Source: Priapulus caudatus (Eukaryota; Priapulida; Priapulimorpha; Priapulimorphida; Priapulidae). From it: 53,648 nt of DNA. The stretch is taken from NCBI RefSeq assembly GCF_000485595.1, contig NW_014578020.1, positions 65,917-119,564 on the forward strand. The letters run 5' to 3'. The position numbers and the translations under genes were made by a program. The first letter of the stretch is position 1, and each line of letters opens with the position of its first letter. Positions 1 through 12,163 of the stretch are shown piece by piece. A model generated the notes under the pieces. It saw only the letters and a program-made list of their open reading frames with translations. It was not told the origin of the DNA and did no database searches.

Positions 1-55
<55 letters not shown>
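1..55. repeat. (AG)n microsatellite at window edge
   Basis: Uninterrupted AG dinucleotide run from the first base of the window to about base 55. It is truncated by the window edge. Confidence 0.97.
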
Positions 56-57
<2 letters not shown>

Positions 58-1310
58 TCATTTTACACCACGCATGCAATATTTGACTAGTGGGCGCATT
101 TTTTCCCGGCTGAAAACAGCACAACGTGAAATAAGAGCAGATAATATTACAATTGTTTAGGATCCAATCACAGGTCAAGACTAAAACACCGTGACAATGT
201 ATGTTATCGTGGAGGAGGCATGAAGTGTGCTGGCATACGGCTTCTGGTGCTATTAGTTTCGCCAGTCCAAGCTGGTCACCGCTACTGAATTCATTCATAT
301 TAATTATTCAATGAATTATTATATTTCATATAAGATTTCACGCTGGTTCATTGCTGCTCATCTATCCTGTTCTAAGCACGTTCTTATATACAACCATATA
401 CTCCGAATGATTAACATGTCAATCCACTTGCCCTCCTATAAAATTAGCTCGCCTAAGTGCTTCTGGTCTTACACATTTGCCCACAGTTTTTCCAATATAC
501 GCACAGACCTCCGGCAACTTGAAACAGTTATAAATAATCATTCATAGATGCACGCAATCAATTACGCACATCGCTGTTTTTTTGCAAAAACCATCGTTCG
601 CTAATCGCACGCACATATGCACGACGTGTCACGTATGCATGTTAGTTCGGGCACTTTATACTTAGCACGTTAGGGTTAGGGTTGATATATATAGGCTGCT
701 ATATGCGTAAAGGCCAGCATTCTGACCAGAAATCTCTGACCAGCAATATAATATGTCTGACCAGAAGTTCTCAGCAGTCACCTTACAGCCCGGCTCATTT
801 TTTGAAAGTCCAGCTAATTTATATTTTGACAGTCTAGCCCATTATTTTTTTAACAGCCCGACTACCTCGCTTATGTTTTGACAGCCCAGTTTGGTAGATG
901 TCTCTTATATACATATTCAAACTGCTATAGAAATTAGCAGGGTCAACAGTCAACACACACAACTCAGGAATACTCTGGTTACATAATTTGCAGCAACCAC
1001 TAGCAGACGAGTTATATCGGTTGAGATAATGAATATCGACCGCACCTTTAAAATTCCCATGACGTTACGTACCCGGCTATCAAAAATATATGCGCGCGTG
1101 ACATAACACATGTTTATATACGGGCTAAATAAAAATAAATTGATGCGTATGCGATGCATATACACACGTATCCATGCATTTACGCACCCGCACACACGCA
1201 TGCACACACGTATACGTACGCGAGTGCGTCCAACCATAGATATACACAACACATAGTCCAACATATAGACGCACACAGACTGATGTACACTGATGTTCAG
1301 ACAGAATAAC
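56..1310. other. AT-rich non-coding stretch
   Basis: No supported gene. The region is AT-rich and has a two-unit TTAGGG motif near 670-684. The open frame at 950-1312 on the minus strand is an artefact of CA/CG-rich low complexity. Confidence 0.6.
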
Positions 1311-1311
1311 A

Positions 1312-1440
1312 AACAGACAGGCAGGCAGGCAGGCAGACAGACAGTCAGTCAGTCAGACAGACAGACAGGCAGACAGACTGGCAGACAGGCAGACAGACAG
1401 GCAGGTGGACGGACGGGCGGGCGGGCGGACAGGCAGGAAG
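1312..1440. repeat. CAGG/CAGA tetranucleotide array
   Basis: Runs of CAGG, CAGA and CAGT tetramers drift into GGCGG-type units near 1415. This is a degenerate microsatellite. Open frames across it are low-complexity artefacts. Confidence 0.9.
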
Positions 1441-1523
1441 GCAGCTGTAATGTTAGTTTTTGATGTTAGTTGAAGAGGCGGGTCCTGGCGGGATATAAGG
1501 CGATTGAACGACCGATACAACAT

Positions 1524-1879
1524 CAGGGCTGCCAACTCTCACGCATTGACCGTGAGACTCACGCATTTTGACCAAATCTCACGCTCTGACACTGATCTTA
1601 CAATATCTCACGCACAGCAAAAAAATGCTGAGATATCTCACGCATGAATATCTCTTCATGAATAAAATGCTGAAATATCTCACGCACAGCAAAAAAAAAC
1701 TTACAATATCGGAAAACAGTCACTTTAGTATGCACCAAATTGCACAAATTGAAGTTATAAAATGCAAAAGCTCGATCCCTACCGTGGGAGGGGGAAAGCC
1801 CCTCCCACACCCACCCCCACTCGGTTACTTCGCTCCCTCGCATTTCACTCTCGTCTATCACCCAATGTTGGCAGCCCTG
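1524..1879. mobile_element. hAT-like MITE with CAGGGCTGCCAAC ends
   Basis: The left end reads CAGGGCTGCCAAC and the right end reads GTTGGCAGCCCTG, a perfect 13-bp terminal inverted repeat. The direct repeat CAACAT abuts both ends (1518-1523 and 1880-1885). The interior repeats 'CTCACGCA' motifs. No coding capacity is visible, so this is a non-autonomous element. CAGGG ends are typical of the hAT superfamily, whose target duplications are usually 8 bp, so the 6-bp repeat is short for the assignment. Confidence 0.8.
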
Positions 1880-2414
1880 CAACATTATTTCCTCGTATGA
1901 AACTACGCAACGATTTGATGTACCAGAGCGAGTAACACCGTAAGTAAACACACACACAGTGAACACACAACCAATGTTAGCTCTCGTCGGTTCGGTAAGG
2001 TGTGCGGTTAGGTTCGTGATAAGGGGTAGGTAAGGATTATAGTGAGGTAAGGTTTAGGCAGATTTGGCTTAGGTAGGTCAGCGTAATTCCCTACAGGGCA
2101 TAGTGACCCAAATCTGTTATCTGTTATTATATGGCTTTAGTGCGGCAAATGAGTGTGAGTATCAAGCTATCAGGAATTTATATATGCTTGGGCTACGATT
2201 TTGAAGTGTATTTGGTGTCCATTTCACTCGTTACACTTCAACTGTATTCATAATTGCTATTCATGCTAATCATGTTATTATGATGAAGCTGGCGAAGTGC
2301 AAAGCGTCACGATTTTGTTGTGCGAGTACCTTTAATGATCCCTTTGACTATAGCTCCTATTTCGTTAGCAGGTGTGGCTGTTAGAGGTGTTCAGTATCGC
2401 TGAGAGGGTCTATG

Positions 2415-2720
2415 TCCCCCGGGGTACTGCCGGAACGTACCCTGGGTACGGTCCGGTATACCGGAACGTACTCCTAGTATGCTGTGTTATCTTAATATGC
2501 TTGGATCCGTATCTCGGCCTAACTCCGTAACTAATCGATTCTAGTAGGATTCGGCTTATACGCTCTACCTCTCTAACTCTAATACTTCTAAACCCTAACC
2601 CTAAACCCATACTCTAACCCCTAATCTATCACCCTAACGCAATATCAAAGCAGTTGACGCAGGGTACGTTCGCGTAATAGCGACCGTACCCAGGGTAGTT
2701 CCGGGCAGTACCTCTTGGGG
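2415..2720. mobile_element. Fold-back element carrying telomere-like repeats
   Basis: A left arm beginning CCCCCGGGGTACTGCC (about 2415) is inverted at about 2660-2720. Both arms contain the core GTACCCTGGGTACGGTC or its near-complement. The loop contains CCCTAACCCTAAACCC (about 2593-2608), the animal telomere motif. No protein is encoded. Exact ends are uncertain because I find no clear target-site duplication. Confidence 0.65.
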
Positions 2721-2944
2721 TACATATGACTCTAATATGGAGCTTCAGTAAATTGGCACTAAGCTGAACACCCAGCCTGTTCACTGGTCAATATTCATTG
2801 GACGTAGTGTCAGGTGGAGAGCGGCTAGGTTTCTCTGTGTCGCTGTCATTGGCGACGCAGTTTGTGGTTAGCCGTTATATGTAGTCGTTGATGTTGCGGA
2901 ATGGTTGATGTTGATTGGTATTAAATTAGTTATCAGTAATTATG

Positions 2945-3612
2945 TTTAGCGACGGACGTCTGACTTTACGAACGGTCAGACGGATACGGACGGAACGGAT
3001 AGATGGACAGACGCGACGGAGTAGAGATGGACGGACGACGGACGGACGGCACGGACGGAGCGAACGTGACGGAGGGGGGGGGCGGACGGACGGGGAATGG
3101 ATGTGTGCGTGCCTGGATCCAGATGCATGTATGATACGATGGATTAGTGGAATAAATGGATGCATGGATGCATGGATGGATGCATGGATGGAGGGAATGG
3201 ATGCAATGGATGGATGGATGGAATCGAGGGAAGGATGGTGGAATGGGATGAAGGATGGATGGTATGGGATGATGCGATGGATGGATGGATGGATAGGATG
3301 GAGGGATGAGGAGGATGGAGGATGAAATGGATGGATGTGATGGATGGACGTGGACTGGGATGATGGATGGAATGGACGTGGATGGATGGATAGAATGGGA
3401 TGATGGATGGATGGATGATGGATGGATGGATGGATGGATGGATCGGATGGATGGATGGATGGATGGATGGATGATGAATGGATGATGGATGGATGGACAT
3501 GATTGGATGGATGGATGGATAGATGGATGGACTGGATGGATGGATGATGAATGCATGGGATGGATGGATGAATGGATGCGATAATGGATAGATAGATAGA
3601 GTACAGATAGAT
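2945..3612. repeat. (GACG)n to (GGAT)n array
   Basis: GACG/GGAC units lead into a long GGAT array with A/C interruptions and single-base slips, ending in ATAG units near 3612. The long open frames rich in HPSI or DGWM across it are translations of the tetranucleotide and should not be taken as genes. Confidence 0.95.
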
Positions 3613-4690
3613 AGATAATAGGTTTATTGCAAAACTAGTGTTAACAGAACGTTTACATTAAAGATAAATTTTGCAAACAATATATCAGCAAGCAGTATAC
3701 GAAACTGATAAATGGAATCAATATTTACAATATATATATGTCCCATGTAAGACATAGATATCACTTGAAATTTTGGTTTTCGTAAAATTATATAACTTCA
3801 AACTAAAAAATCATCTTTAGAATATATTACTGATATTTACAAATAACGTGATCCTTGTGAAAAATAGTTAGCAATTAAAATGCGACACAATGATAGAATC
3901 AAACATCAGCATAACCGAAAGTTTGGCCCAGGAGAGTTTATTTTCAAGAGAGACAATAATGTTTAATAAAGGGCGTCAACAAAATGACAGCATTATCCAT
4001 CGCTATTCGTAATAAATTCAGTTGCCTGTTTACAATTTTGTTAATATCCTGACACATGTAGCGGAACGAGGGGCTTATTGAAGTACCGGGCTGGGTACGA
4101 GCGACTTTGTGCTAGTCGCGGCGGAGTTACCTAGAATTCCGTGTTATTGGGCCGGTTAGCACACATATATTGGCTTGAAGGATGGCAAAATATCCTGTAA
4201 TCGTTTACAAGCTTTTGAGCTGATACGCAAACATTTTCAAACAAAGCGGCTTCGCGAACGAAACGCCAGTCTTGATCTGAAGCTGAGATAGTACCTCATC
4301 GTACATGTCGGACCTATTCCAATATTATAACGGTAAACCTAATTATTATTTCACTGCTTTACTTGAACAGATTCCAATAGACCGTGAAGCGTTTCTTGTA
4401 GGCCCGGTGCCAGATGGGTGCAGCAATTCCAGAATCGTCTGACGTAACCATTATGTAAAATTGTACGGAGATCTTCAACAGCTAAGCCTAGATTTTGTAA
4501 TATACGAACATCTTTACTGACTCCTAGCCACGCAAATCTTGAACGTGTATGGCCCATTTAAGATCGTGCCTGGAAACCATACACACCATGCAGGATCTTC
4601 AAGTTGCAGAATTTTTCAATTGATAAAGTGTTCTAAAAAAAGTTCCAATCTTGATCTATTCGCTACCAAAAGTAGCACCCTGATACTCCT
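3613..4690. other. Non-coding stretch between GGAT arrays
   Basis: AT-rich sequence between the two GGAT arrays. The only candidate in it is the short minus-strand frame at 4351-4557, listed separately. Confidence 0.5.
4351..4557 (-). CDS. Unrecognised small open frame, 68 codons
   Basis: A minus-strand ATG-initiated frame of 68 residues with ordinary, non-repetitive composition (starts MGHTRSRFAWLGVSKDV, ends LLESVQVKQ). I do not recognise the family. It lacks the low-complexity bias of nearby frames, so it could be a small gene, a single exon or a transposon remnant. I see no clear splice-acceptor context, partner exon or promoter. Low confidence. Confidence 0.2.
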   Translation of the reverse strand: MGHTRSRFAWLGVSKDVRILQNLGLAVEDLRTILHNGYVRRFWNCCTHLAPGLQETLHGLLESVQVKQ

Positions 4691-4691
4691 A

Positions 4692-5480
4692 ACAGATGGA
4701 TGGATGGATGGATGATGGAGATAGATGGAGGCTGGAATGTATGGATGATGATTGGATGATGAAATGGAATGGATAATGGATGAATGAATGGGATGATGGA
4801 TAGGATGGATGGATGGAACTGGATGGATGGGATGGATTAATTGGATGGATGAGGATTGGATGATGATGGATGGATGGATGGATGGATGGATGGATGCATG
4901 GATGGATGGATGGAATGGATGGATGGATTGGATGGATGGATGAGTGGATGATGGCATGGATGGATGCGAGATGGATTGACGAATGGATGGATGGATGGAT
5001 GGATAGATGGATAGATAAGTGGAAGTGATGATTTGGATGGAGGATGGATGATGATGTATGTATGTATGTATTAATAATTATGTAATGTAATTATGTATGT
5101 GACGGACCGGGACGGACGACGGACGGACGGACGGACGAACGACGGTATGGATGGATGGATGAGGATGGGATGGATGGATGGATGGATGATGATGGATGGA
5201 TGGATGGATGATGGATGGATGGATGATGGATGGGAATGGACTGATGGATGGATGATTGATGATGGATGGATGGATGGATGAACTGATGGAACTGGATGGA
5301 TGGATGGATGATGGATCGCATAGGATGGATGGATGATGGATGGAATGATGAGTGATGGATGGATGATGGATGGATGGATGATGGATGGATGGATGGATGA
5401 TCGGATGGATGGATGGATGGATGGATGGATGGATTGATGGATGGATGCGATGGATGGAGTTGTGATGTGGATGGATGGAT
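4692..5480. repeat. Second (GGAT)n array
   Basis: GGAT tetramers fill 4696-5060. A short (TGTA)n segment and a GACG/GGAC run at about 5100-5140 follow, then more GGAT to 5480. It has the same GACG-then-GGAT order as the 2945-3612 array. Open frames across it are artefacts. Confidence 0.95.
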
Positions 5481-5998
5481 AGATATTACGAGGGAACTAG
5501 CCTCTCTAACCGATATGATTAGATATACGTTGAATCCTGCAACGACTCCCCAATACATGGTGTTTCAAAATTCTGATACAACCCCGGCAGGAGGTAGGGA
5601 GATATAGAAAGGAAGAGTCGGTAAATAATAAATATGAAAATTGCGTAAACAATTCAGTAGGGCTGTTTGAGCAACTGAAGCTGTTTGACCGCGAGGTGTA
5701 CGTTGCACGCAGTTAATTTGTCAGCGGCGTATGTTATAATCACATGTCCTGCCCGCGAATTAGTTGCATATATAGAAACTACTCAGGGAAAGCACGTTTG
5801 CAGGCATATACAATGTCATGTTCGGTATAGCACGGAAATCACTGCATGGCTATGTACACACAGAATTAGATAAATACAATCACAATAGGATACAGCTTGT
5901 GTTTGTAGTTGTCCACCCATAAAGCTAACTCATTCATATATTTACATGCTCGCGCAGAGTTGGTGTCGGAGCACCGCGCATGCGTCGCAACAGTATAC
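5481..5998. other. 3' flank of the UNC-93 exon; intronic
   Basis: This follows the splice donor of the UNC-93 exon on the minus strand and is presumably its first coding intron. I looked on the minus strand for the expected next exon, which should resume after the conserved 'DFTK' segment, and did not find it here or further left. Confidence 0.5.
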
Positions 5999-7321
5999 CT
6001 TCGTAAAGTCTGCGGCGACGAAGGCCTGCTCCATGCCGCTGTATATGGTGAGAGGTATTAAGGCCACTTGGTGCGGATTCCGAAGGTGTTTCACGGTTGA
6101 TATGAAGAGACTAAGCTCGATCTTCGGCCTCTCGAACCTCCTCCTCTCCCGTAGCATCTGGGCGTCGGCGTCGAGCTGGTCGAAGAGCGCCGCGATGATG
6201 ATGGCCGCCGCGATGATGCAGGCGATCCAGACGCCCGCCAGTTTGTAATAGCCCTCGGGAAAACGCACGTCGGTCGCGTTGGTTCGCCTGGCGGCGCTGT
6301 CGCAGGCGTTCCACGTACCGCCGCAGTACCTGTACACGGGATTACTCAGCGAGTAGACGTACTCGTCGTCGTCGTCGGTGAAGCGTGGCTGGCTCGAGCC
6401 ACCGACTCCCGCGCTCGTCGCGTTGGCATGTTCCCACGTGTCCGGATCCAACATGGCCGACGACAGCCAGTTGCCCCAGATCTGGCTCGTTTGGAATGTG
6501 ATGTAGAAGATGCCGAAGAAGCGTCCGATTATTTCCTCCTGCGGTTGTCGTGTCAGCTGCGCGTATTCGATGGCGAGAGAGGTGAGATAAGTGCACTTGG
6601 CTGACCACAGTGGTGCCGTCGCTGCCCCAAGGATCAGCGAGCTTGGTACCAACGTCCCCCAGCTTGGAATAAAATTTGCTAGCATGTATAGGCCATAGAC
6701 GGCGATGCACACGACAATGGTCCACTTGCAGCCAATGGTTTTGATGATAGCACTCGGTACGAACATGCACGAAAGCATCAGTGATACGTATATCATACTT
6801 AGCGAACCTGTTCCCAGCGTAGCATTCAAACTACTCTGTAGGTTGAGCAGCGACTGGTAAGCGGTGAAGACAAGCAGAAACGCGATGCTAACCGCCATTA
6901 GGTTTTTGCCGATTTTTCGCCGTTTTCGCTTGAATTCCCGCTCCTGAACACACGCGTCGGACTTCGCGGAATCGTTAACGTCGGTTTCCACCGACTCGGT
7001 AGAAACACCTTTGGCACTTGCACGTCGGAATTTCCCAACGTTGAATTTCACGCGAAACTTACTAGCTGGTGGCTTCGGTGGCTCCTGGGACATCCTAGTC
7101 TGTGTCTGCACGTCGATGTGAGCCGCGGGTCCCAACTCGACATCGGCCGTAATTGCAGGACCAGTCTCCTCATAGGCAATTATGGCGGGTCGCACCTTCA
7201 CGCCGGCCACTGTCGCAGGGCAGACACGTGACCCATCGTCATCAGCGACTCCCGAGGGACCCGCCTGCGCGTTATCACCGACATCGGCGGTCGTTTCTTT
7301 ATCGCCCATATTTTCTCCCAT
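5999..7321 (-). CDS. UNC-93 family membrane protein, first coding exon
   Basis: The exon gives 441 codons from an ATG at 7321 with good start context (A at -3, G at +4). It has a long hydrophilic N-terminus of about 140 residues, a basic stretch (KRKRRKIGKN), and hydrophobic segments at about residues 143-165, 175-195, 200-218, 228-250 and 362-380. The loop between the fourth and fifth carries several NAT/NATD glycosylation-type sites. The sequence IYSGMEQAFVAADFTK at the 3' end corresponds to the conserved 'YSGLEQGF.AGDYTK' segment of UNC93A. The frame then runs into AAG|GTATAC, a good splice donor at 5999/5998, so the residues after it are intronic. UNC-93 proteins are multi-pass, MFS-related. 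They act as ion-channel regulators in worms and trafficking factors in vertebrates; UNC93A itself is poorly understood. The C-terminal half is missing from this window. Confidence 0.88.
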
Positions 7322-7856
7322 GCTCACGAGCTCTCCGATCCTAGCCCGAATACAACGACGATAAGTCGAACGCCATCGTAACGCAGCGCCAGGCTAGAGT
7401 TTCCGCCACCACCATCTCTCACTCTCGTCCTTTCCATATACACATGTGTGTGTATCCACCAGGAGACATCTCGAGCAAGGACCCAGGGGCACAGCGTTAC
7501 AATGATCTGCGTAGGGTTTCGGCAGCCAGCACAGCGATATTCACTCAACTAGCGTGCTCTGTAAAGAGATCTCGCCCCGCGTTCGTGACGTCATCGCACG
7601 CGCGTCGGGCCGTAAAACTGCAGACGAGACGAAAGAAGTCGTCAATTAGCAGCGAAATACAACCACTTGCCCTCCGACGTCACGACACGTCGGCGTCTGC
7701 TGGAACGCACGGGGAGAAAAGGCAGCAGCCAGTTAACTTGCTGCATCTCGTGCGGCCAGGGAGAATGCTAACGGCTCGGCTTGAAGCTATGCACGGAGCT
7801 GCTGCTGCTGCTGCTGTTGCTGCTGATGCTCCTCCTCCTGCCCCTGCTGCGTCTGT

Positions 7857-7909
<53 letters not shown>

Positions 7910-7946
7910 TTGCTGCTGCTGTTGCTGCTGCTACTGTTGCTGCTGT

Positions 7947-7979
<33 letters not shown>

Positions 7980-8060
7980 CGGTGTGTACCGACGCAGACG
8001 ACTCCAGCCGCGGCATGCGCTCGCTATTCGCGCGCTGCTTCGGTTTATTCTACAAATACA
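7322..8060 (-). promoter_or_regulatory. CpG-rich 5' flank of the UNC-93 gene
   Basis: The DNA just upstream of the UNC-93 start is CpG-rich compared with the AT-rich surroundings, as expected of a 5' UTR and promoter. I cannot place a transcription start. The 215-codon plus-strand frame here is mostly an alanine-rich reading of the CTG tract and is not supported as a gene. Confidence 0.4.
7795..7981. repeat. CTG/CAG trinucleotide tract
   Basis: About 187 bp of GCT/GTT triplets (CAG/CAA on the minus strand) lie 5' of the UNC-93 exon. On the minus strand the glutamine frame is broken by a TAG near 7930, so it does not encode one continuous polyQ. Polyserine, polyleucine and polyalanine frames are open only because of the repeat. 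Mixed CAG/CAA units suggest an old, interrupted tract. Confidence 0.92.
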
Positions 8061-8099
8061 AATACAGCTGCACTCCTATTTGCGCGCCTAGTGAGCGAA

Positions 8100-9625
8100 C
8101 ATCAGACAACAACCGCGCACACAGAAAACCAGCAGTTGCGAAATCCAATACCTCTCTCGTATAGTGTCGAAGCACAATTCGAAATAATAGATATATGTGT
8201 GTTAAGAAGGCAGCAGGTTATGGGCACTTTACGTTTGTACTTTAAGTTTTTACTGTGCAGTGCGCGTCCACGCGATACTTTGAATAAAAAAAATTTACTG
8301 CATAGGGCTACCAATATTCTAAAAACTGTAACGGATGTAACTATAAATTCGATTCATGTCTTGCATTAATATTAATTGCAATAGGAAACGAAAATATGAA
8401 TTGAAAAACTCGCAATTATCGACTCATATTCAGAGTAATTGTATAAACACAGGTGTATACATATTGCTCGATGCAGCATGAAAAGCATATACCCGTACAT
8501 CTGCTCCTGTGATGCGGGGTGAAGTCCCATAGCCATAAAGGCGCGATAGAAGTTGTAAAGCGCCACGCGCGGTGGAAACGCAAACAGGAAATGTATACCT
8601 GATGACTAATGAGGGCGACGTTTAATATAGCAAATGGCGATGTGATGCCAAAATGCTGTCACTACTCAATCACCTCATGTGCCGACTACTAAATAGTCGG
8701 ATGAAATAATTGCTGCATGCGAAGTAGCATAGTTTCTTTTTGTGTTCGCTCGGGTTTGCTTTCGCTCGCACTTCTTTGCGTGCGTGTTTGCGTGCTTACG
8801 CTCTTGCCTACTCGGGTATGCATGCGCGAGTGTCTTTGTGTGCGTGTACGTTTTACGTGTGCGTGTGTGCGTGCGTTCTTTCGGGCGTGCGTGAGAGCGT
8901 GAGAGCGTGAGAGCGGGCGTGTGTGTGCGCGCGCAATCGTGCGTCGTGTCGTGTGCGTCGTATGTCAAGTATTCTGGCTCTTTACCTGCACATACGCTTT
9001 TCAAAGTTCATTATGCGTGGAAAATAGTGTCAACGGCGAAACGCTAACTTCGCGTTTCACACGAAAAACCGGCGTTTTTTACGGTAGCCTAACCAAAACC
9101 TCTGCATCTACACTACAGCGTAGTCTAATAATGGCGCACGTGTACATACAACGTGATCAGTCCACGCTACAATTGCCGCGTTTCTTTAAACTGCGACATG
9201 CACCACACATTTCCTACGTGAACGTTCTTTCTTCACATAAAGCTTTAGGATGCAAGAGATGCTCAAACCAACGTGTTCAGATCGTGTTCATTGATCGGAT
9301 GGTCTGTCAGGCGAGTAGTGTGACGCACATGTACGGTTACGTGTATATTAAAATCATCTTGTGCACCGCGACATGAAATATAAATATTGCTATATTATAT
9401 TAATAGACATTACAACGCTAAAATGATTGTCAAATTTTTAGTAGCGCGTGCAGACGGCACCATGTACCACCAAGCACCATCCGACACGCGGTTATTTCTA
9501 GACACGACACCTGCAATTTCCAAAGTGTACATTATTTATTCAATGTGGCATGCAACGATCAATCCAATTTACCGTTTTACTGTACCAATTTGATTTGACA
9601 AATATTTGGAGAAACGATTAAAAAA
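8100..9625. other. No gene seen; G/T-rich low complexity at 8750-8940
   Basis: Several open frames of 60-150 codons exist but have no recognisable domains. The 8717-8940 part is a degenerate GTGCGT/GAGCGT repeat. I see no splice-consistent exon set. Confidence 0.5.
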
Positions 9626-9627
9626 GC

Positions 9628-9703
9628 GCGTGTGCGTGCGTGTGCGTGCGTGTGCGTGCGTGTGCGTGCGTGTGTGCGTGCGTACGCACATGCGTGCGTG
9701 CGG
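9628..9703. repeat. (GTGCGTGC)n microsatellite
   Basis: Alternating GTGC/GTGT units across about 75 bp. Confidence 0.9.
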
Positions 9704-10904
9704 CAACATCCCCATGGGATAACATGTTTCTATTTAAATATATTCTGATGTTGAGGTATAGTAGGTAGTCCTTACCTTCCACGAACCCAAATGTTTTTCA
9801 TTTTATCAAAACACACATCTCACACATGTCAATTACGCAAAACAACTGTTTGCGATGATAAGTTACGAGACAATCCGTATATGAAACGAGAAAATTGGAT
9901 AAAATATTATGTACAAAATTACAATAGAAGGCCGATTTGTAATTGTACAAAATGTTGTGAAAGTACAACGAAAAAAGCAATAATTTTTGTGCATTGTGCG
10001 ATAAGTAAATTTGTGCTACTTCAGATCCAAGAAAGAATTCTAAAATTATATTAATATAATTAAATTAAATTCACATATAAAATTAAATATTACATCATTA
10101 TAAACACTCTACTTCTATTACTAACTAAAATATTACTACTAAGAAAACGAAAAGAAATTTTATAACGCGTTATATGCGTGCTGCTTTGGGGATATCAAAA
10201 ACACATCGCTATACATCTAGAATAGTGATATATATAAATATTTTTGCCATACAGGTAAAACTGGTTGGGTTGGCGAGTGACTTGGAGGAGTTAATACTCG
10301 TTGCGTTGCAACTGTGTTCCGCAGGTAAACTATTAGCGAAACTAGTTTAGTAAGCAGTCGCCATATTCTCATGCAATGATACACAGTTCTTTCGTCAATT
10401 CTTGTCGCTTGCAAACCAGTTTCTCTGTATTATTGTATCAGTATGAAATCGGTATGAAATCGGTTCATCTGTATGAACGAGACGACGACGCAATATATTT
10501 CGTCAGTGACGAGAATTCTAGATGCGTTTTGATTGCCAGTGTCTGTAAGAATGACGTTGTGGTTTACCTTGCGATCACATCGAAACAGTATCAGAGTTTA
10601 AAAGCCGACTGCGGAGTCGCGAGATCCGGGTTGAAATCTAATCAATTCATTATGAGTATAAATTGTCTGACCAACCATGATACCGCGTATAGCTTTACGT
10701 CACCACTGACGCTTATTATGCAGCTGCGTATGCACAATTCAACACGCGAAGCCCCGACAATCGTACAATACAGTTTAGTTGTTTACCAATATGCCGCTGT
10801 AGAAAGAACATAGTTCAACACCCTCCGCTGCTGCACTGCTGAAACACCCAAACCTATATTAAGAGTTGCTGTAGAGTTGTTGTTGTTGTTGTGGCCGTTG
10901 TAGT
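9704..10904. other. No gene supported
   Basis: AT-rich sequence. The plus-strand frame at 10376-10813 (145 codons) has unbiased composition but no family I recognise and no flanking splice or promoter evidence. I leave it unassigned. Confidence 0.4.
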
Positions 10905-11014
10905 CGCACACGCACGCACGCACGAACACACACACGCGTGTACGCACGCACACAACACACACACGCATGCACGCACACACAACACAAACACACGCGCGCG
11001 AGCACACACGCATA

Positions 11015-11075
<61 letters not shown>

Positions 11076-11085
11076 TATACTCCCG
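10905..11085. repeat. (CA)n followed by (TA)n microsatellite
   Basis: ACAC/ACGC repeats run to about 11012, then pure TA repeats to about 11085. Translated frames here are artefacts. Confidence 0.95.
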
Positions 11086-11427
11086 AGACGCACGGATGCC
11101 GACGACAATATATAAGCCGCGTTCACACGTAGCAAGAAATCCGGTATTTAGCGTTCACACAAGGCAAAATGCGCGGTCCAAGAAATACGGTATCTAAACA
11201 GATCGGGTATTTGATGTAAATACGCGGCTTCCCAGAACCCGAATAATTTGCCGTGCTTGTGAAATACCGGATCTCTTGGACCACGCATTTCCTCGTGTGA
11301 ACGCTAAATACCGGATTTCTGAAGCCGCGTATTTTATAGACTGGTCCGCGCTCGACAGTTCCAGTGTAAATTCGTTAATGATCATAACGAGCATAAACGA
11401 ATAAACTTAAATGCCGTTATGTCTAAA

Positions 11428-12067
11428 TAGTACAGCGGGTAAGCTAACCTATTGTGCATTTTTTGATAAAAGCACCAATTTTGGCACAGAGGGAGACCAA
11501 TATATTATAAACAAATTTGGGTGTGGAGCCATCGCCCAACTGCCCCCTGGCGGCCGTGGCGGCCATTTTCCAAAATGGCCGCCAGCAGACACCCAAAAGA
11601 CACACAGAAGTTAGATAAAGTTTGCTGCTGAAGGTTTTAGTGAATGTTTATTGAATGTCTTGAATCAAGACATGCCAGATAGCTCTTAGTCACATTTTGG
11701 GAGATGCTGCTGATATTAATTAACATATTTAGGCTAATTGCAGATGAAATGGCGACAAGGAAACCCATGATCAGGCATCAAATGCTGACATTCCTTGTGA
11801 ATAGGCTAGATTCATTTAAGTTGTGGAAATGTTATCTGACCTTCTTCCTCTGTCTGTCAATAGCTATTCATGGACACTGCCCACGCCAATTAAGATGCCT
11901 ATTAACAAAATTATTAACACAATTAGGCTAATTACATTGATAATACAACAACAATAACAGAACCAGATAGTGATAATTATGGTGGCTTGCTCTCATCAGA
12001 TCAATCATGGGCAAGTTAAATGTTATACTTCTGTGGTCAAGGGACACTACTACCTTTAATTAACACA
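11428..12067 (+). repeat. Left terminal inverted repeat of the 4.6-kb transposon
   Basis: It matches the reverse complement of 15470-16038 nearly base for base from 'CCTATTGTGCATTTTTTGAT' inward. It contains a GC-rich palindrome with GGCGGCCATTTT and AAAATGGCCGCC. An extra segment at about 11820-11925 is absent from the right copy. Confidence 0.9.
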
Positions 12068-12163
12068 TAATCTGCTAAATGCAATATGCAGATAAGTTCA
12101 CTGTTTTACAGTACCTGTGTACAGTCTGGAACAGTTCAGAATCTTCATTTTAAGTTTGCAAGT

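Noticed and set aside
2942-3556. Open frames rich in HPSI or MDGW across the first GGAT array
   Set aside because: Pure tetranucleotide translation; several frames on both strands are open over the same bases.
5942-5998. C-terminal extension YCCDACAVLRHQLCASM of the UNC-93 frame
   Set aside because: It follows a good splice donor (AAG|GTATAC) directly after the conserved DFTK, and does not resemble UNC93A, which continues with a membrane segment.
7444-8091. 215-codon plus-strand frame with polyalanine
   Set aside because: The open frame depends on the CTG tract; the upstream part is the antisense 5' flank of the UNC-93 gene, and no splice or domain evidence supports it.
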